DNA of 64,000 bases, from NCBI GenBank assembly GCA_029931535.1, contig JAQPZY010001344.1, forward strand, positions 1,026,001 to 1,090,000. The letters are read 5' to 3'. The notes below the pieces were generated by a model that saw nothing but the letters and a program-made list of their open reading frames with translations, did not search any database and was not told the origin of the DNA. Below, one piece after another: positions 12,977 to 26,011 of the stretch. The first letter of the stretch is position 1; each line of letters begins with the position of its first letter. The position numbers were made by a program, and so were the translations under genes. The DNA is from Margaritifera margaritifera. Its lineage: Eukaryota; Mollusca; Bivalvia; Unionida; Margaritiferidae.

Positions 12977-13332
12977 CTTTAATGTTCATGAGAGACACAC
13001 ATTATTCACTGACAGAGGTGTTCAGTTCCGTCAGATGGCGTAAAGGTTGCAAGAAAGCAGACGTTTCAGTTGTATGAAAAAAATGGCAAATTAGGCAGCC
13101 TGTTGAACCTGTGACTGACATTTGGCAGGTTTAATAAAGTGACGTGGCTTCCAATACCGTAACGATAATTTATGTCAGTCATAAACCATTCCATTGTACA
13201 AGGTAAACTTTCAGTAAGTGATAAATAATCATTAACAAAACCAGCACCAGGACCATCCAATTTTCAAAATCATGCTTACACCCAAGAGGAGAATAAATTA
13301 TCTCGTGAAAAATGAATTATATATTTTTACTG
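12977..13332. other. Unique sequence, no gene seen
   Basis: No supported feature. Confidence 0.5.
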
Positions 13333-13602
13333 GAAGCGTGTGGCATACTTTATATCTTGATATGCTAGGAGGTCCTATCACTTCTCCGTAAGCAGAAAGC
13401 TTGTGACATAGTTTATATCCTGATTTGCTAGGAGATCCTATCACTTCTATGTAAGCAGAAAGCTTGTGACATAGTTTATATCCTGATTTGCTAGGAGATC
13501 CTATCACTTCTCCGTAAGCAGAAAGCTTGTGACATAGTTTATATCCTGATTTGCTAGGAGATCCTATCACTTCTATGTAAGCAGAAAGCTTGTGACATAG
13601 TT
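13333..13602. repeat. 63-bp minisatellite, about 4.3 copies
   Basis: Units contain 'AAGCTTGTGACATAGTTTAT'. CTCCG and CTATG variants alternate, so the array looks like two copies of a 126-bp dimer. Confidence 0.95.
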
Positions 13603-13729
13603 TTAACAACGATAAGGTGTTTTGTTAAACTGAAACTTTCAGATAACATTAATATATGTCTAAACATTGTACCCTAATATACAAGGTCAGTCGGCTGCGG
13701 AAGCAGAAAGCTGCATCATCATAACGTCA

Positions 13730-13734
<5 letters not shown>

Positions 13735-13770
<36 letters not shown>
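13735..13770. repeat. (CA)n microsatellite
   Basis: About 18 CA units, followed by an A/G-rich stretch. Confidence 0.97.
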
Positions 13771-13774
<4 letters not shown>

Positions 13775-14043
13775 CCAGAAAAAAAAGAAGAAACATTGCG
13801 TTCCGGAGAACCATGTGTTTATAATACCTGGGGGAGGTTTATCGTTAATGCCAGAATAATTTCGATTCTTCCTTTAGTCTAAATACCGGTGTGGTTAAAT
13901 TGGAGTTCATATTTAGACGATAATTCGTACATTTTGAAAAATATCTGACACTAAGTAAGCTTATAGAGTGCAGGATTACACAAAGTATAATGTTACTCGA
14001 CTAAATAAATAATATACTGCATGTTGTATATTACCTCGAAGGA

Positions 14044-14148
14044 ACACATATTGACCCCACATATTAATCATGATATATCAAATGGACAATTACAACACAT
14101 ATTGACCCCACATATTAATCATGATATATCAAATGGACAATTACAACT
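14044..14148. repeat. 53-bp direct duplication
   Basis: Two near-identical copies containing 'CCCCACATATTAATCATGAT'. Confidence 0.95.
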
Positions 14149-14805
14149 TTGTAAAAAGGCTTTACTCTCTTAATCTATTCAGGTGTCGGTTTTCACAAGC
14201 AAATTATAATCACCCCAGTTTTAGTTTGATGGAATCAGTTGTCGGTTTAGGAAGTGACACGTGCAGACAGATGAAAGTGACATGTACAAATTATGAAGAT
14301 TAATTACCACATCAAACCAGAGGTTATTAACTAATTTGACGTTATCTTGTTAATTAGGTATATCAAATATTCATGTGGATTTCGGATCATTAATAACTGT
14401 CTGCGTTAGAAGAAAAAAAAGGCAAAAGGTTTGCATTATGCTCCCAAAATTTTACATTTCTCCCTGAGAAAATTTTACTTGCTTTATCTTCGAATGAATT
14501 TGAAAATAGTACATTAAATTTAAGATGATATTAAAATTCTTTCATAATCAGTATAAATTAGAGTTTAAAATACAATTTTCAATTAAGAAATTTGCACGCA
14601 AAATTAACATTTCTTAACTAAGACAGATAAGTAGTTGATTCCATATTTAATTCAACAATACTTTTGTATTATACTCTTCTAACACTGCCAGTGTGATAGG
14701 GACATTCAAATGGTACTGAATGTTCTGTTTTTTTTATTTAGGGATCAATATGTAATTTATAACGTTCAGTTTACCACATGGATATTGTAATAGCTTAAGG
14801 GTGAA
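14149..14805. other. Unique sequence, no gene seen
   Basis: AT-rich, without supported feature. Confidence 0.5.
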
Positions 14806-16047
14806 ATGTAACAAAATCTGTGAATATCGTCATTGCTTCAAAGTGTAATAGAATAAAATCTGTGAATATTGTCATTGCTTCAAAGTGTAATAGAACAAAA
14901 TCTGTGAATATTGTCATTGCTTCAAAGTGTAATAGAATAAAATCTGTGAATATTGTCATTGCTTCAAAGTGTAATAGAATAAAATCTGTGAATATCGTCA
15001 TTGCTTCAAAGTGTAATAGAATAAAATCTGTGAATATTGTCATTGCTTCAAAGTGTAATAGAACTAAATCTGTGAATATCGTCATTGCTTCAAAGTGTAA
15101 TAGAACTAAATCTGTGAATATCGTCATTGCTTCAAAGTGTAATAGAATAAAATCTGTGAATATCGTCATTGCTTCAAAGTGTAATAGAACTAAATCTGTG
15201 AATATCGTCATTGCTTCAAAGTGTAATAGAACTAAATCTGTGAATATTGTCATTGCTTCAAATTGTAATAGAATAAAATCTGTGAATATCGTAATTGCTT
15301 CAAAGTGTAATATAACTAAATCTGTGAATATCGTCCTTGCTTCAAAGTGTAATAGAATCAAATCTGTGAATATTGTCATTGCTTCAAAGTGTAATAGAAC
15401 TAAATCTGTGAATATTGTCATTGCTTCAAAGTGTAATAGAATAAAATCTGTGAATATCGTCATTGTTTCAAAGTGTAATAGAATAAAATCTGTGAATATT
15501 GTCATTGCTTCAAAGTGTAATAGAACTAAATCTGTGAATATCGTCATTGCTTCAAAGTGTAATAGAATAAAATCTGTGAATATTGTCATTGCTTCAAAGT
15601 GTAATAGAATAAAATCTGTGAATATCGTCATTGCTTCAAAGTGTAATAGAACTAAATCTGTGAATATCGTCATTGCTTCAAAGTGTAATAGAATAAAATC
15701 TGTGAATATCGTCATTGCTTCAAAGTGTAATAGAATAAAATCTGTGAATATTGTCATTGCTTCAAAGTGTAATAGAACTAAATCTGTGAATATCGTCATT
15801 GCTTCAAAGTGTAATAGAACTAAATCTGTGAATATCGTCATTGCTTCAAAAGTGTAATAGAACTAAACCTGTGAAGTTCGTCATTGCTTCAAAGTGTAAT
15901 AGTACTTAATGTGCGAATGTCGGTATAACTTCAGAATGTAATATCATGAAATCTGCATGTGTCAGCATAACTTCAGAATGTAACATCATGAAATCTGCAA
16001 ATGTCACCATAACTTCAGAATGTAATATCATAAAATCTACAAATTCG
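14806..16047. repeat. 42-bp minisatellite, about 26 core copies with decayed right edge
   Basis: Core units contain 'TCATTGCTTCAAAGTGTAAT'. GAATAAAATC and GAACTAAATC variants, and TATTG against TATCG, are shuffled along the array. From about 15900 the units become strongly diverged (ACTTCAGAATGTAATATCAT) while keeping the 42-bp period. Open frames of about 345 codons on both strands come from the period alone. Confidence 0.97.
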
Positions 16048-17057
16048 GCACCAACAACTTCTGTCGATAAGGTATGAGTGATTTTGACATATTGTTAGTG
16101 GAATATGTCAACACAAGGATAAGACCTGCAATATTTGGCTTTAATTAAAAAACCATCTTCATTTTCCTTCCTCTTTATCTTTACCAGATTCCAGTCAGTG
16201 TGATATCACCAAGATGGCGTGAAGTGAGTAAGATTTGAAATGCATTGACACGTCTTCGTTTAGTGTCGGTTTGTTCCCTACAATAAGAAAACGTATGCAT
16301 TTCTCTAATATAGACAGAGATGCGTGTTTCGGACATAAATGGTTTCAAATGTGTCTCAGTCAGGCTGTAGTATCCTCCTGGAAAAGAATGTTAATATTAG
16401 ATAATTAATATATAAACCGACAAATATAAATGTCAATCACACGCTCGATGACAGGGATAAATGAGTTAGCACACACAGAGAAGTAAAGTCGTCATTGCAT
16501 TGCATGACTGTCTGTTATTTCTCATTGATCCACATTGGTTATAGCACAGGGTATCTATTAAGTTGGATGATATTTTAACGTACGGAATTCGAATCCACAT
16601 TTGGAATACAAGGTTCTAGGGAGAAACAAAATCTGCAAAGATGCTTATCGAAGCACGTTTTTTCATTGAATGCGTTGCATTACTATCGATTTGAGAAAGA
16701 AAAGAAAGAAAAAAAAAAAAGGAAAAAAACACCGATCGATCAAATTCGTGAAATAATTATAGTGACAAAAGTATATGACAAAACTTTCTATCTTTAATTG
16801 ATAAATTAGAGTCGGTGACCTTTCGACCATCTTAAAACAAGTACAACAAGAAATGTTGGGGGACAGTATAGCTTGACTATTCAAAATGACTTGATATGAA
16901 AAACTGATTACATGAGAAATAATATTAGTATACGATTTCTTATTACCAACATTATTTGCGGAATATAAGCTATTTTTTAAGCATCTACATTATTTTTCTT
17001 GATTTTCATTAAAGTGAAGTCTATGTTCCTGAAACTATTATCTACTATATGGAGCTG
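16048..17057. other. Unique sequence, no gene seen
   Basis: No supported gene or repeat array; one A-rich run near 16705-16730. Confidence 0.5.
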
Positions 17058-19503
17058 AATATGGATATATCAACAGGTGGACAGACATATAAGAGGACAT
17101 AATATGGATATATCAACAGGTGGACAGACATATAAGAGGACATAACATGGATATATCAACAGGTGGACAGACATATAAGAGGACATAATATGGATATATC
17201 AACAGATGGACAGACATATAAGAGGACATAATATGGATATATCAACAGGTGGACAGACATATAAGAGGACATAATATGGATATATCAACAGGTGGACAGA
17301 CATATAAGAGGACATAATATGGATATATCAACAGGTGGACAGACATATAAGAGGACATAATATGGATATATCAACAGGTGGACAGACATATAAGAGGACA
17401 TAATATGGATATATCAACAGGTGGACAGACATATAAGAGGACATAATATGGATATATCAACAGGTGGACAGACATATAAGAGGACATAATATGGATATAT
17501 CAACAGGTGGACAGACATATAAGAGGACATAATATGGATATATCAACAGATGGACAGACATATAAGAGGACATAACATGGATATATCAACAGGTGGACAG
17601 ACATATAAGAGGACATAACATGGATATATCAACAGGTGGACAGACATATAAGAGGACATAATATGGATATATCAACAGGTGGACAGACATATAAGAGGAC
17701 ATAATATGGATATATCAACAGGTGGACAGACATATAAGAGGACATAATATGGATATATCAACAGGTGGACAGACATATAAGAGGACATAATATGGATATA
17801 TCAACAGGTGGACAGACATATAAGAGGACATAATATGGATATATCAACAGGTGGACAGACATATAAGAGGACATAATATGGATATATCAACAGGTGGACA
17901 GACATATAAGAGGACATAATATGGATATATCAACAGGTGGACAGACATATAAGAGGACATAATATGGATATATCAACAGGTGGACAGACATATAAGAGGA
18001 CATAATATGGATATATCAACAGGTGGACAGACATATAAGAGGACATAATATGGATATATCAACAGGTGGACAGACATATAAGAGGACATAATATGGATAT
18101 ATCAACAGGTGGACAGACATATAAGAGGACATAATATGGATATATCAACAGGTGGACAGACATATAAGAGGACATAACATGGATATATCAACAGGTGGAC
18201 AGACATATAAGAGGACATAACATGGATATATCAACAGGTGGACAGACATATAAGAGGACATAACATGGATATATCAACAGGTGGACAGACATATAAGAGG
18301 ACATAATATGGATATATCAACAGGTGGACAGACATATAAGAGGACATAATATGGATATATCAACAGGTGGACAGACATATAAGAGGACATAATATGGATA
18401 TATCAACAGGTGGACAGACATATGAGAGGACATAATATGGATATATCAACAGGTGGACAGACATATAAGAGGACATAATATGGATATATCAACAGGTGGA
18501 CAGACATATAAGAGGACATAATATGGATATATCAACAGGTGGACAGACATATAAGAGGACATAATATGGATATATCAACAGGTGGACAGACATATAAGAG
18601 GACATAATATGGATATATCAACAGGTGGACAGACATATAAGAGGACATAATATGGATATATCAACAGGTGGACAGACATATAAGAGGACATAATATGGAT
18701 ATATCAACAGGTGGACAGACATATAAGAGGACATAATATGGATATATCAACAGGTGGACAGACATATGAGAGGACATAATATGGATATATCAACAGGTGG
18801 ACAGACATATGAGAGGACATAATATGGATATATCAACAGGTGGACAGACATATGAGAGGACATAACATGGATATATCAACAGGTGGACAGACATATAAGA
18901 GGACATAATATGGATATATCAACAGGTGGACAGACATATAAGAGGACATAATATGGATATATCAACAGGTGGACAGACATATAAGAGGACATAATATGGA
19001 TATATCAACAGGTGGACAGACATATAAGAGGACATAATATGGATATATCAACAGGTGGACAGACATATAAGAGGACATAATATGGATATATCAACAGGTG
19101 GACAGACATATAAGAGGACATAATATGGATATATCAACAGGTAAACAGACATATAAGAGGACATAATATGGATATATCAACAGGTGGACAGACATATAAG
19201 AGGACATAATATGGATATATCAACAGGTGGACAGACATATAAGAGGACATAATATGGATATATCAACAGGTGGACAGACATATAAGAGGACATAATATGG
19301 ATATATCAACAGGTGGACAGACATATAAGAGGACATAATATGGATATATCAACAGGTGGACAGACATATAAGAGGACATAATATGGATATATCAACAGGT
19401 GGACAGACATATAAGAGGACATAATATGGATATATCAACAGGTGGACAGACATATAAGAGGACATAACATGGATATATCAACAGGTGGACAGACATATAA
19501 GAA
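17058..19503. repeat. 43-bp minisatellite, about 57 copies
   Basis: Very uniform head-to-tail array with 'ATATCAACAGGTGGACAGAC' in nearly every unit. The few variants (AACATGG for AATATGG; TATGAGAGG for TATAAGAGG; one GTAAACAG) occur in clusters of adjacent units. The period is not a multiple of three and every frame is closed. Confidence 0.98.
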
Positions 19504-19720
19504 TACATGACTGAGATTATATCCACAAAAAGCACATATATAAAAATATATCTTAATTTCACTTATGGTGGCTTGAAGTTATCTCAGAGGCTTTGATGCA
19601 TATAGTTTAATGACAAGAATAAAGAGTCAGAATTATATAATGTTAAATAAATGCCTGCCATCAAAAATTAATAATGTAATTTTTTTTTTTTTTTTTTTTT
19701 GTTTTTTGTTTTTTGTTTGT
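19504..19720. other. Short spacer with poly-T
   Basis: Unique sequence, then a T-run with G interruptions at about 19680-19720. Confidence 0.6.
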
Positions 19721-21506
19721 TGCCCTGACACACATTAATCCCTAGGTAAAGTATCACAAGTGTTTTCCAACCTCGACCCAGACACTACTCCCCAGGTAGA
19801 GTATCAAAAGTTTTTTTTTTACCCTGACCCAGACACTACTCCCTAGTTAGAGCATCACATGTGTATTTTACCCTGACCCAGACATTACTCCCTAGTTAGA
19901 ATATCACATGTGTATTTTACCCTGACCCAGACACTACTCCCTAGTTAGAATATCACATGTGTATTTTACCCTGACCCAGACATTACTCCCTAGTTAGAAT
20001 ATCACATGTGTATTTTACCCTGACCCAGACATTACTCCCTAGTTAGAGCATCACATGTGTATTTTACCCTGACCCAGACACTACTCCCTAGTTAGAATAT
20101 CACATGTGTATTTTACCCTGACCCAGACACTACTCCCTAGTTAGAATATCACATGTGTATTTTACCCTGACCTAGACATTACTCCCTAGTTAGAGTATCA
20201 CATGTGTATTTTACCCTGACCCAGACACTACTCCCTAGTTAGAGTATGACATGTGTATTTTACCCTGACCCAGACACTTCACCTAGGTAAAGTATCACAA
20301 GTGTTTCTTACCCTGACCCAGACATTACTCCCTAGTTAGAGTATGACATGTGTTTTTTACCCTGACCCAGACATTACTCCCTAGGTAGAGTATGACATGT
20401 GTTTTTTACCCTGACCCAGACACTATTTCCTAGGTAAAGTATCACAAGTGCTTTTTACCCTGACCCAGACACTACTCCCTAAGTAAAGTATCACAGGTGC
20501 TTTTTACCCTGATCCAAACACTATTCCCTAGATAAGGTATCACAAGTGTTTTTAACCCTGACTCAGACACTATTTCCTAGGTAGAGTATCACAAGTGGGT
20601 TTTGTTTTTGGCCCTGACCCAGACACTTCTCCCTAGGTAAAGTATCACAGCTGTTTTTTTTTTTACCCTGACCCAGACACTATTCCCTAGGTAGAGTAAT
20701 ACAAGTGTTATTTTACCCTGACCCAGACACTACTCCCTAGGTAAAGTATCACAAGTGTTTTTTTGCCCTGACCCAGACACTATTTCCTAGGTAAAGAATC
20801 ACAGGTGTTTTTTTGCCCTGACCCAGATACTACTCCCTAGGTAAAGTACCACAAGTGTTTTTTTACCCTGACCCAGACAATATTTCCTAAGTAGAGTAAT
20901 ACAAGTGTTTGTTTTGCACTGACCCAGACACTACTCCCTAGGTAAAGTATCACAAGTGTTTTCTTGCCCTCATCCAGACAATATTCCCTAGGTAGAGTAT
21001 CACAAGGTTTTTTTTTACCCTGACCCATACATTACACCCTAAGTAAAGTATCAAAAGTGTTTTTTACCCTGACCCAGTCACTACTCCCTAAATAAAGTGT
21101 CACAAGTGTTTTTCACCCTGACCCAGACACTACTCCCTAAGTAAAGTATCACAAGTGTTTTACCCTGACCCTGACAAAACTCCCAAAGTTAATTATCACT
21201 AGTTTTTTTTTACCGTGACCCAGACACTACTCCCAAGTAAATTATCATAAGTGTTTTTTACCCTGACCCAGACACTACTCCCCAAGTAAATTATCACAAG
21301 TGTTTTTTTACCCTGACCCAGACACTACTCCCTAAGTAAAGTATCACAAGTGTTTTTTACCCTGACCCAGACACCACTCCCTAGGTAAAGTATCACAAGT
21401 GGTTTTTGTTTTTACTGTGACCCAGACACTATTTCTTATGTAGAGTATCACAAGTGTTGTTTTTTTTACTATGACCCAGACACTATTTCCTAGGTAATGT
21501 ATCACC
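19721..21506. repeat. Degenerate 49-52-bp minisatellite, about 35 copies
   Basis: Units carry 'CCCTGACCCAGACACTACTC', 'CCCTAG(G/T)TA' and 'ATCACA(A/T)GTGT'. The T-run before CCCTGACCC varies from about 3 to 10. The block at 19850-20270 is much more uniform than the rest, pointing to a recent local expansion. Confidence 0.93.
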
Positions 21507-21560
21507 AGATATAGATTGCGACAATTCATAAGAAATATATCTACAAAGAAATAAAATTCT

Positions 21561-23234
21561 AAAGAGTATTTAATGAATACAGGACCAGAGTATTTAATGA
21601 CTACAGGACAAGAGGATTTAATGACTACAGAACCAGATTATGTAATGACTACATGACAAGAGTATCTAATGATATACAGGACAAGAGTATTTAATGACTA
21701 CAGGACAAGAGTATTTAATGACTACAGGGCAAGAGTATTTAATGACTACAAGGCAAGAGTATTTAATGATTTACAGGAAAAGGGTATTTATTATTACAGG
21801 ACAAGAGTATTTAGTGACTACAGGACAAGAGTATTTAATAAACAGGACAAGAGTATTTAATGATTACATGACAAGAGTATTTAATGATTTACAGGACAAG
21901 AGAATTTAATGATTACACGAAAAGAGTATTTAATGATTACAGGACAAGAGTATTTAATGATTTACAGGACAAAAGTATTTAATGATTACAGGACAAGAGC
22001 ATTTGATGACTAAAGGACAAGAGTATTTAATGATTTACAGGACAAGATTATTTAATGACTACAGGAAAAGAGTATTTAATGATTACAGGACAAGAGTATT
22101 TAATGATTACAGGACAAGAGTATTTAATGATCACAGGACAAGAGAATTTAATGACTACAGGACAAGAGTATTTAATGATTTACAGGAAAAGAGTATTTAA
22201 TGACTACAGGACAAGAGTATTTAATGATTACATGACAAGAGTATTTAATGACTATAGCACATTAGTATTTAATGATTTACTGGACAAGAGTATTTAATGA
22301 TTACAGGACAAGAGTGTTTAGTGATTACAGCACAAGAGTATTTAATGACTACAGGAAAAGAGTATTTATTGATTACAGGACAAGAGTATTTAATGATTTA
22401 CAGGACAAGAGTTTTTAATGATTTACAGGACAAGAGTATTTAATGATTACAAGACATGAATATTTAATGACTACAGGACAAGAGTATTTAATGATTACAG
22501 GACAAGAGTATTTAATGATTTACAGGACAAGAGTATTTAATGACTACAGGACAAGAGTATTTAATTATTACAGGACAAGTATATTTAATGATTTACAGGA
22601 CAAGAGTATTTAATGACTACAGGACAAGAGTATTTAATGACTACAGGACAAGAGTATTTAATGATTAAGGGACAAGAGTATTTAATGATTACAGGACAAG
22701 AGTATTTAATGACTACAAGACAAGAGTATTTAATGATTACAGCACAAGAGTATTTAATGACTACAGGACAAGAGTATTTAATGATTTACAGGAGATGAAT
22801 ATTTAATGACTACAGGACAAGAGTATTTAATGATTACAGGACAAGAGTATTTAATGATTTACAGGACAAGAGTATTTAATGATTACATGACAAGAGTATT
22901 TAATGATTACAGGACAAGAGTATTTAATGATTTACAGGACAAGAGTATTTAATGATTACAGGACAAGAGTATTTAATGACTACAGGACAAGAGTATTTAA
23001 TGATTTACAGGACAAGATTTATTTAATGACTACAGGACAAGAGTCTTTAATGATTACAGGACAAGAGTATTTAATGACTACAGGACAAGAGTATTTAATG
23101 ACTACAGGACAAGAGTATTTAATGATTTACAGGACAAGAGTATTTAATTATTATAGGACAAGAGTATTTAATGATTACAGGACAAGAGTATTTAATGACT
23201 ACAGGACAAGAGTATTTAATGACTACAGGACAAG
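21561..23234. repeat. 24/25-bp minisatellite, about 68 copies
   Basis: Units read 'ACAAGAGTATTTAATGA' followed by TTACAGG, CTACAGG or TTTACAGG. The 24-bp and 25-bp forms are interspersed, so open frames shift repeatedly. Confidence 0.96.
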
Positions 23235-23872
23235 TAGTTGTGAAGATATTGTCAAAAATCATTCAAACTTGAAAAGTAATAAAATTCAAAATAATGTAAT
23301 ATGGTAGTGTAATACTTCTCCAAATACATGCATGTATAAAGTTCTTTTTGTATGGTATGAGAATCTCAAAGACATATGGCTAATTAGAAACTTGCCCCAG
23401 AACTCCCTATTTATTTATTTTTAAGCCCTACCTAACTCCGACCTCCTCAGCCAAGTTGCAACATATTCCCTCTAATCATTATTAATAAGTAACAACCTTG
23501 AAAAGAATACACATCAAAACTTGGTGATTTTATGAAAGTAAATATCATATATGTATAAATTAGAACTGGCCTTAAAACTTCAACCTAAAACTAAGTCCCG
23601 TTGTATACATTTAAGACCTTAAAACCCCACCTAGAGTCAAAATGTATTCTTGGGTAAACCATTGGTATACTAATAAATATTCCTTCCTAAATTTTACCCA
23701 CCTAGAATGATAAATGCAGGGGATATGGACATAAATAATAACTTGCTCCAAAAACTTTAAATAAAGCTGGACGCGGACGCCGACGCCATGGTAACTACAT
23801 AAGCTCTCTTTATTCTTCTAATAGTCGAACTAACAACGTTTAGACTCCTCCTACGGCCACGTAAATAGTACA
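23235..23872. other. Spacer, possible dispersed repeat at right end
   Basis: Mostly unremarkable. The segment 23768-23840 has a GC-rich 'GGACGCGGACGCCGACGCC' followed by AGCTCTCTTTATTCTTCTAA. I recall similar strings as widespread in mollusc genomes, but cannot verify that here. Confidence 0.35.
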
Positions 23873-24383
23873 TAAGTTACGCTGTGGTAGATGTGAGTGC
23901 CAATGGCTGGGTTGGTTACATAAGTTACGCTGTGGTAGATGTGAGTGCCAACGGCTGGGTTGGTTACATAAGTTACTCTGTGGTAGATGTGAGTGCCAAT
24001 GGCTGGGTTGGTTACATAAGTTACTCTGTGGTAGATGTGAGTGCCAATGGCTGGGTTGGTTACATAAGTTACTCTGTGTGAGTGCCAATGGCTGGGTTGG
24101 TTACATAAGTTACTCTGTGTGAGTGCCAATGGCTGGGTTGGTTACATATGTTACTCTGTGGTAGATGTGAGTGCCAATGGCTGGGTTGGTTACATAAGTT
24201 ACGCTGTGGTAGATGTGAGTGCCAATGGCTGGGTTGGTTACATAAGTTACGCTGTGGTAGATGTGAGTGCCAATGGCTGGGTTGGTTACATAAGTTACGC
24301 TGTGGTAGATGTGAGTGCCAATGGCTGGGTTGGTTACATAAGTTACTCTGTGGTAGATGTGAGTGCCAATGGCTGGGTTGGTT
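23873..24383. repeat. 48-bp minisatellite made from a SINE 5' part
   Basis: About 11 units with 'GTGCCAATGGCTGGGTTGGT'; two adjacent units lack 9 bp. The last unit does not end in TACATAAGTTA but continues as the tRNA-like SINE at 24381-24452. The repeated sequence therefore contains the start of that SINE head. Confidence 0.93.
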
Positions 24384-24452
24384 AGAGTATTGGGCTCGCA
24401 GACAGATATCTAAATCTGGAGATTGAGGGTTCGAGCCCACACCGTGATTTTT
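24381..24452 (+). mobile_element. tRNA-like SINE head
   Basis: GGCTGGGTTGGTTAGAGTAT followed by TGGGCTCGCAGA gives an A box and anticodon-arm-like stretch; 'GAGGGTTCGAGCCCACACC' is a good B box with a closing arm. The spacing is tRNA-like but the acceptor ends do not pair, so it is a SINE head, not a tRNA gene. Confidence 0.7.
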
Positions 24453-24637
24453 TTCCCCATGCTTAATTAGAAAAAGACCGAGTTCCAAGATTCTTACAGA
24501 CATGTGTTGCCGCAGGTAAAATTTCTTTTAACTTAAAAATCAAACAAAGCAATTGTATGAGTCTTACTTTTGTTTTAGTTAAACAAAACTGTGAATCAAC
24601 CCCTTGCCCAACAGCAGGGGTGCTTTTTCAGTTTGTA

Positions 24638-24895
24638 TGTATACGGTTAATGGTACATCAGCACTATCATGGCTATCTGGTGCCGAATAAGTTTAGGTAT
24701 TAAAGAAAGGCAAAAAGGGTAAAAGCCTTAAAATAAAATGTCCAATTTGTGATATATACCACACTTTTAGAAAGTCCAAGATCTCAGGTGGAATATCATC
24801 ACGGACGCATACCAGGGCGAAAAGGCTGCATGTATTAGTCGCCTCTTACGGCAATCAGGAGGGTTCATATGACCTATTTTATATCCCTGGGCCCT
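24638..24895 (+). mobile_element. Dispersed repeat, copy 1
   Basis: Shares a body of about 200 bp with 58070-58275: 'GTACATCAGCACTATCATGG', 'TGGTGCCGA', AAGGCAAAAAGGGTAAAAGC and the following region up to GACGCAT. Its 3' part ('AGTCGCCTCTTACGGCAATC') matches a minus-strand fragment at 28205-28245. No coding potential; the class is unknown. Confidence 0.6.
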
Positions 24896-25107
24896 ATGGG
24901 TGAATTTTTCAAAAAATACATTATCAGATGTGCATAAAATGAACAGGTACTGCCACGTTATGATGTTTACAGGACACCATTTACAAGAGTATGTTTCCTA
25001 AACAAGTAGCATTTACACCTGCCCATGTTATTCAAATTGAATTGTTGTTACGTTTTGGCCGTATATACCCATATATCCACTTAATACCAGGCATCGATTA
25101 TGAGATG

Positions 25108-25131
25108 TCAACCCTTTTTTTTTTTTTTTTT
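25108..25131. repeat. Poly-T run
   Basis: Homopolymer of about 18 T in otherwise unremarkable sequence (24896-25197). Confidence 0.9.
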
Positions 25132-25197
25132 GCAACAATACGAACGTTTTTCTGTTATTGTCCTCATATATTTGCTGTTGCTATTGTTATTATTGTA

Positions 25198-25208
25198 GTT
25201 GTTACTGA

Positions 25209-25263
<55 letters not shown>

Positions 25264-25280
25264 TTTATTATTATTATTAA

Positions 25281-25336
<56 letters not shown>
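25198..25336. repeat. (ATT)n microsatellite, left part
   Basis: About 45 units of ATT with few interruptions; ends exactly where the TIR element begins. Confidence 0.97.
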
Positions 25337-25338
<2 letters not shown>

Positions 25339-25804
25339 CGGTTGACCTCGGATAAAACGAAGCAATCGGAACTTTAAAACAATATTTCGTTGTTACTGTA
25401 TTTTGTCATTACAAATGAGACTCACTTCCAGTTGTAGTCTGTATAAATAAGTCTGTCAATAAATTGTTGGAGTATGTTTTACATAGGGTTAAACTGAACA
25501 TTGTTTCACCAGATAACGATATGCCAATGAAAAGAATAACAAAAAGAGAGAAAAGCATATTTTCTCCTTCTGATGGATGAAAAGTTGGAAAATTTTTAAA
25601 GTCTAATCGTTATTATCAAATACCACTTACTTCGTGACATAATGTTTTGTTCGTTATTTCCCAAATTTCGTTGTTTCAGAATTCGTTACATCAAAATGAA
25701 ATTCGTCGTGAGAAAGACGGAAAACATTTTTTGACTAAAATAAAGTGTTCGTTTAACCAGAAAATTCCATGTTTCCGAATTTGTTATAATCGAGGTTGAC
25801 TGTA
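25337..25804. mobile_element. TIR element inserted in (ATT)n
   Basis: Left end TACGGTTGACCTCGGATAAA and right end (inverted) TACAGTCAACCTCGATTATA match at 18 of the first 25 positions. Both ends begin with TA. (ATT)n flanks both sides (25198-25336 and 25806-25893), so a 468-bp non-autonomous element appears to have landed in a microsatellite. No transposase frame is left. Confidence 0.7.
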
Positions 25805-25805
25805 C

Positions 25806-25808
25806 TAA

Positions 25809-25893
<85 letters not shown>

Positions 25894-25930
25894 GTTGTTG
25901 TTGTTGTTGTTGTTTTTGTTGTTTTTGTTG
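25806..25930. repeat. (ATT)n and (GTT)n, right part
   Basis: About 29 ATT units turning into GTT and TTTTTG units. Confidence 0.97.
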
Positions 25931-26011
25931 TTATCAACTGGCTCTAATTATAAAACAAATCCGACAACCGGGACTTCAATGAGCACTTTCAAACCTCTCT
26001 CTTAATTGGCA

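Noticed and set aside
14795..15857. Open frames of about 345 codons on both strands
   Set aside because: They lie fully within the 42-bp array; a period divisible by three without a stop in the unit gives open frames automatically. No start context, no family, and the decayed units at the right edge break the frame.
24381..24452. True tRNA gene
   Set aside because: It has A and B boxes, but acceptor ends do not pair and the 5' half is shared with a minisatellite; SINE head preferred. The same reasoning applies to 12655-12730, 12905-12976, 28247-28320 and 28621-28685.
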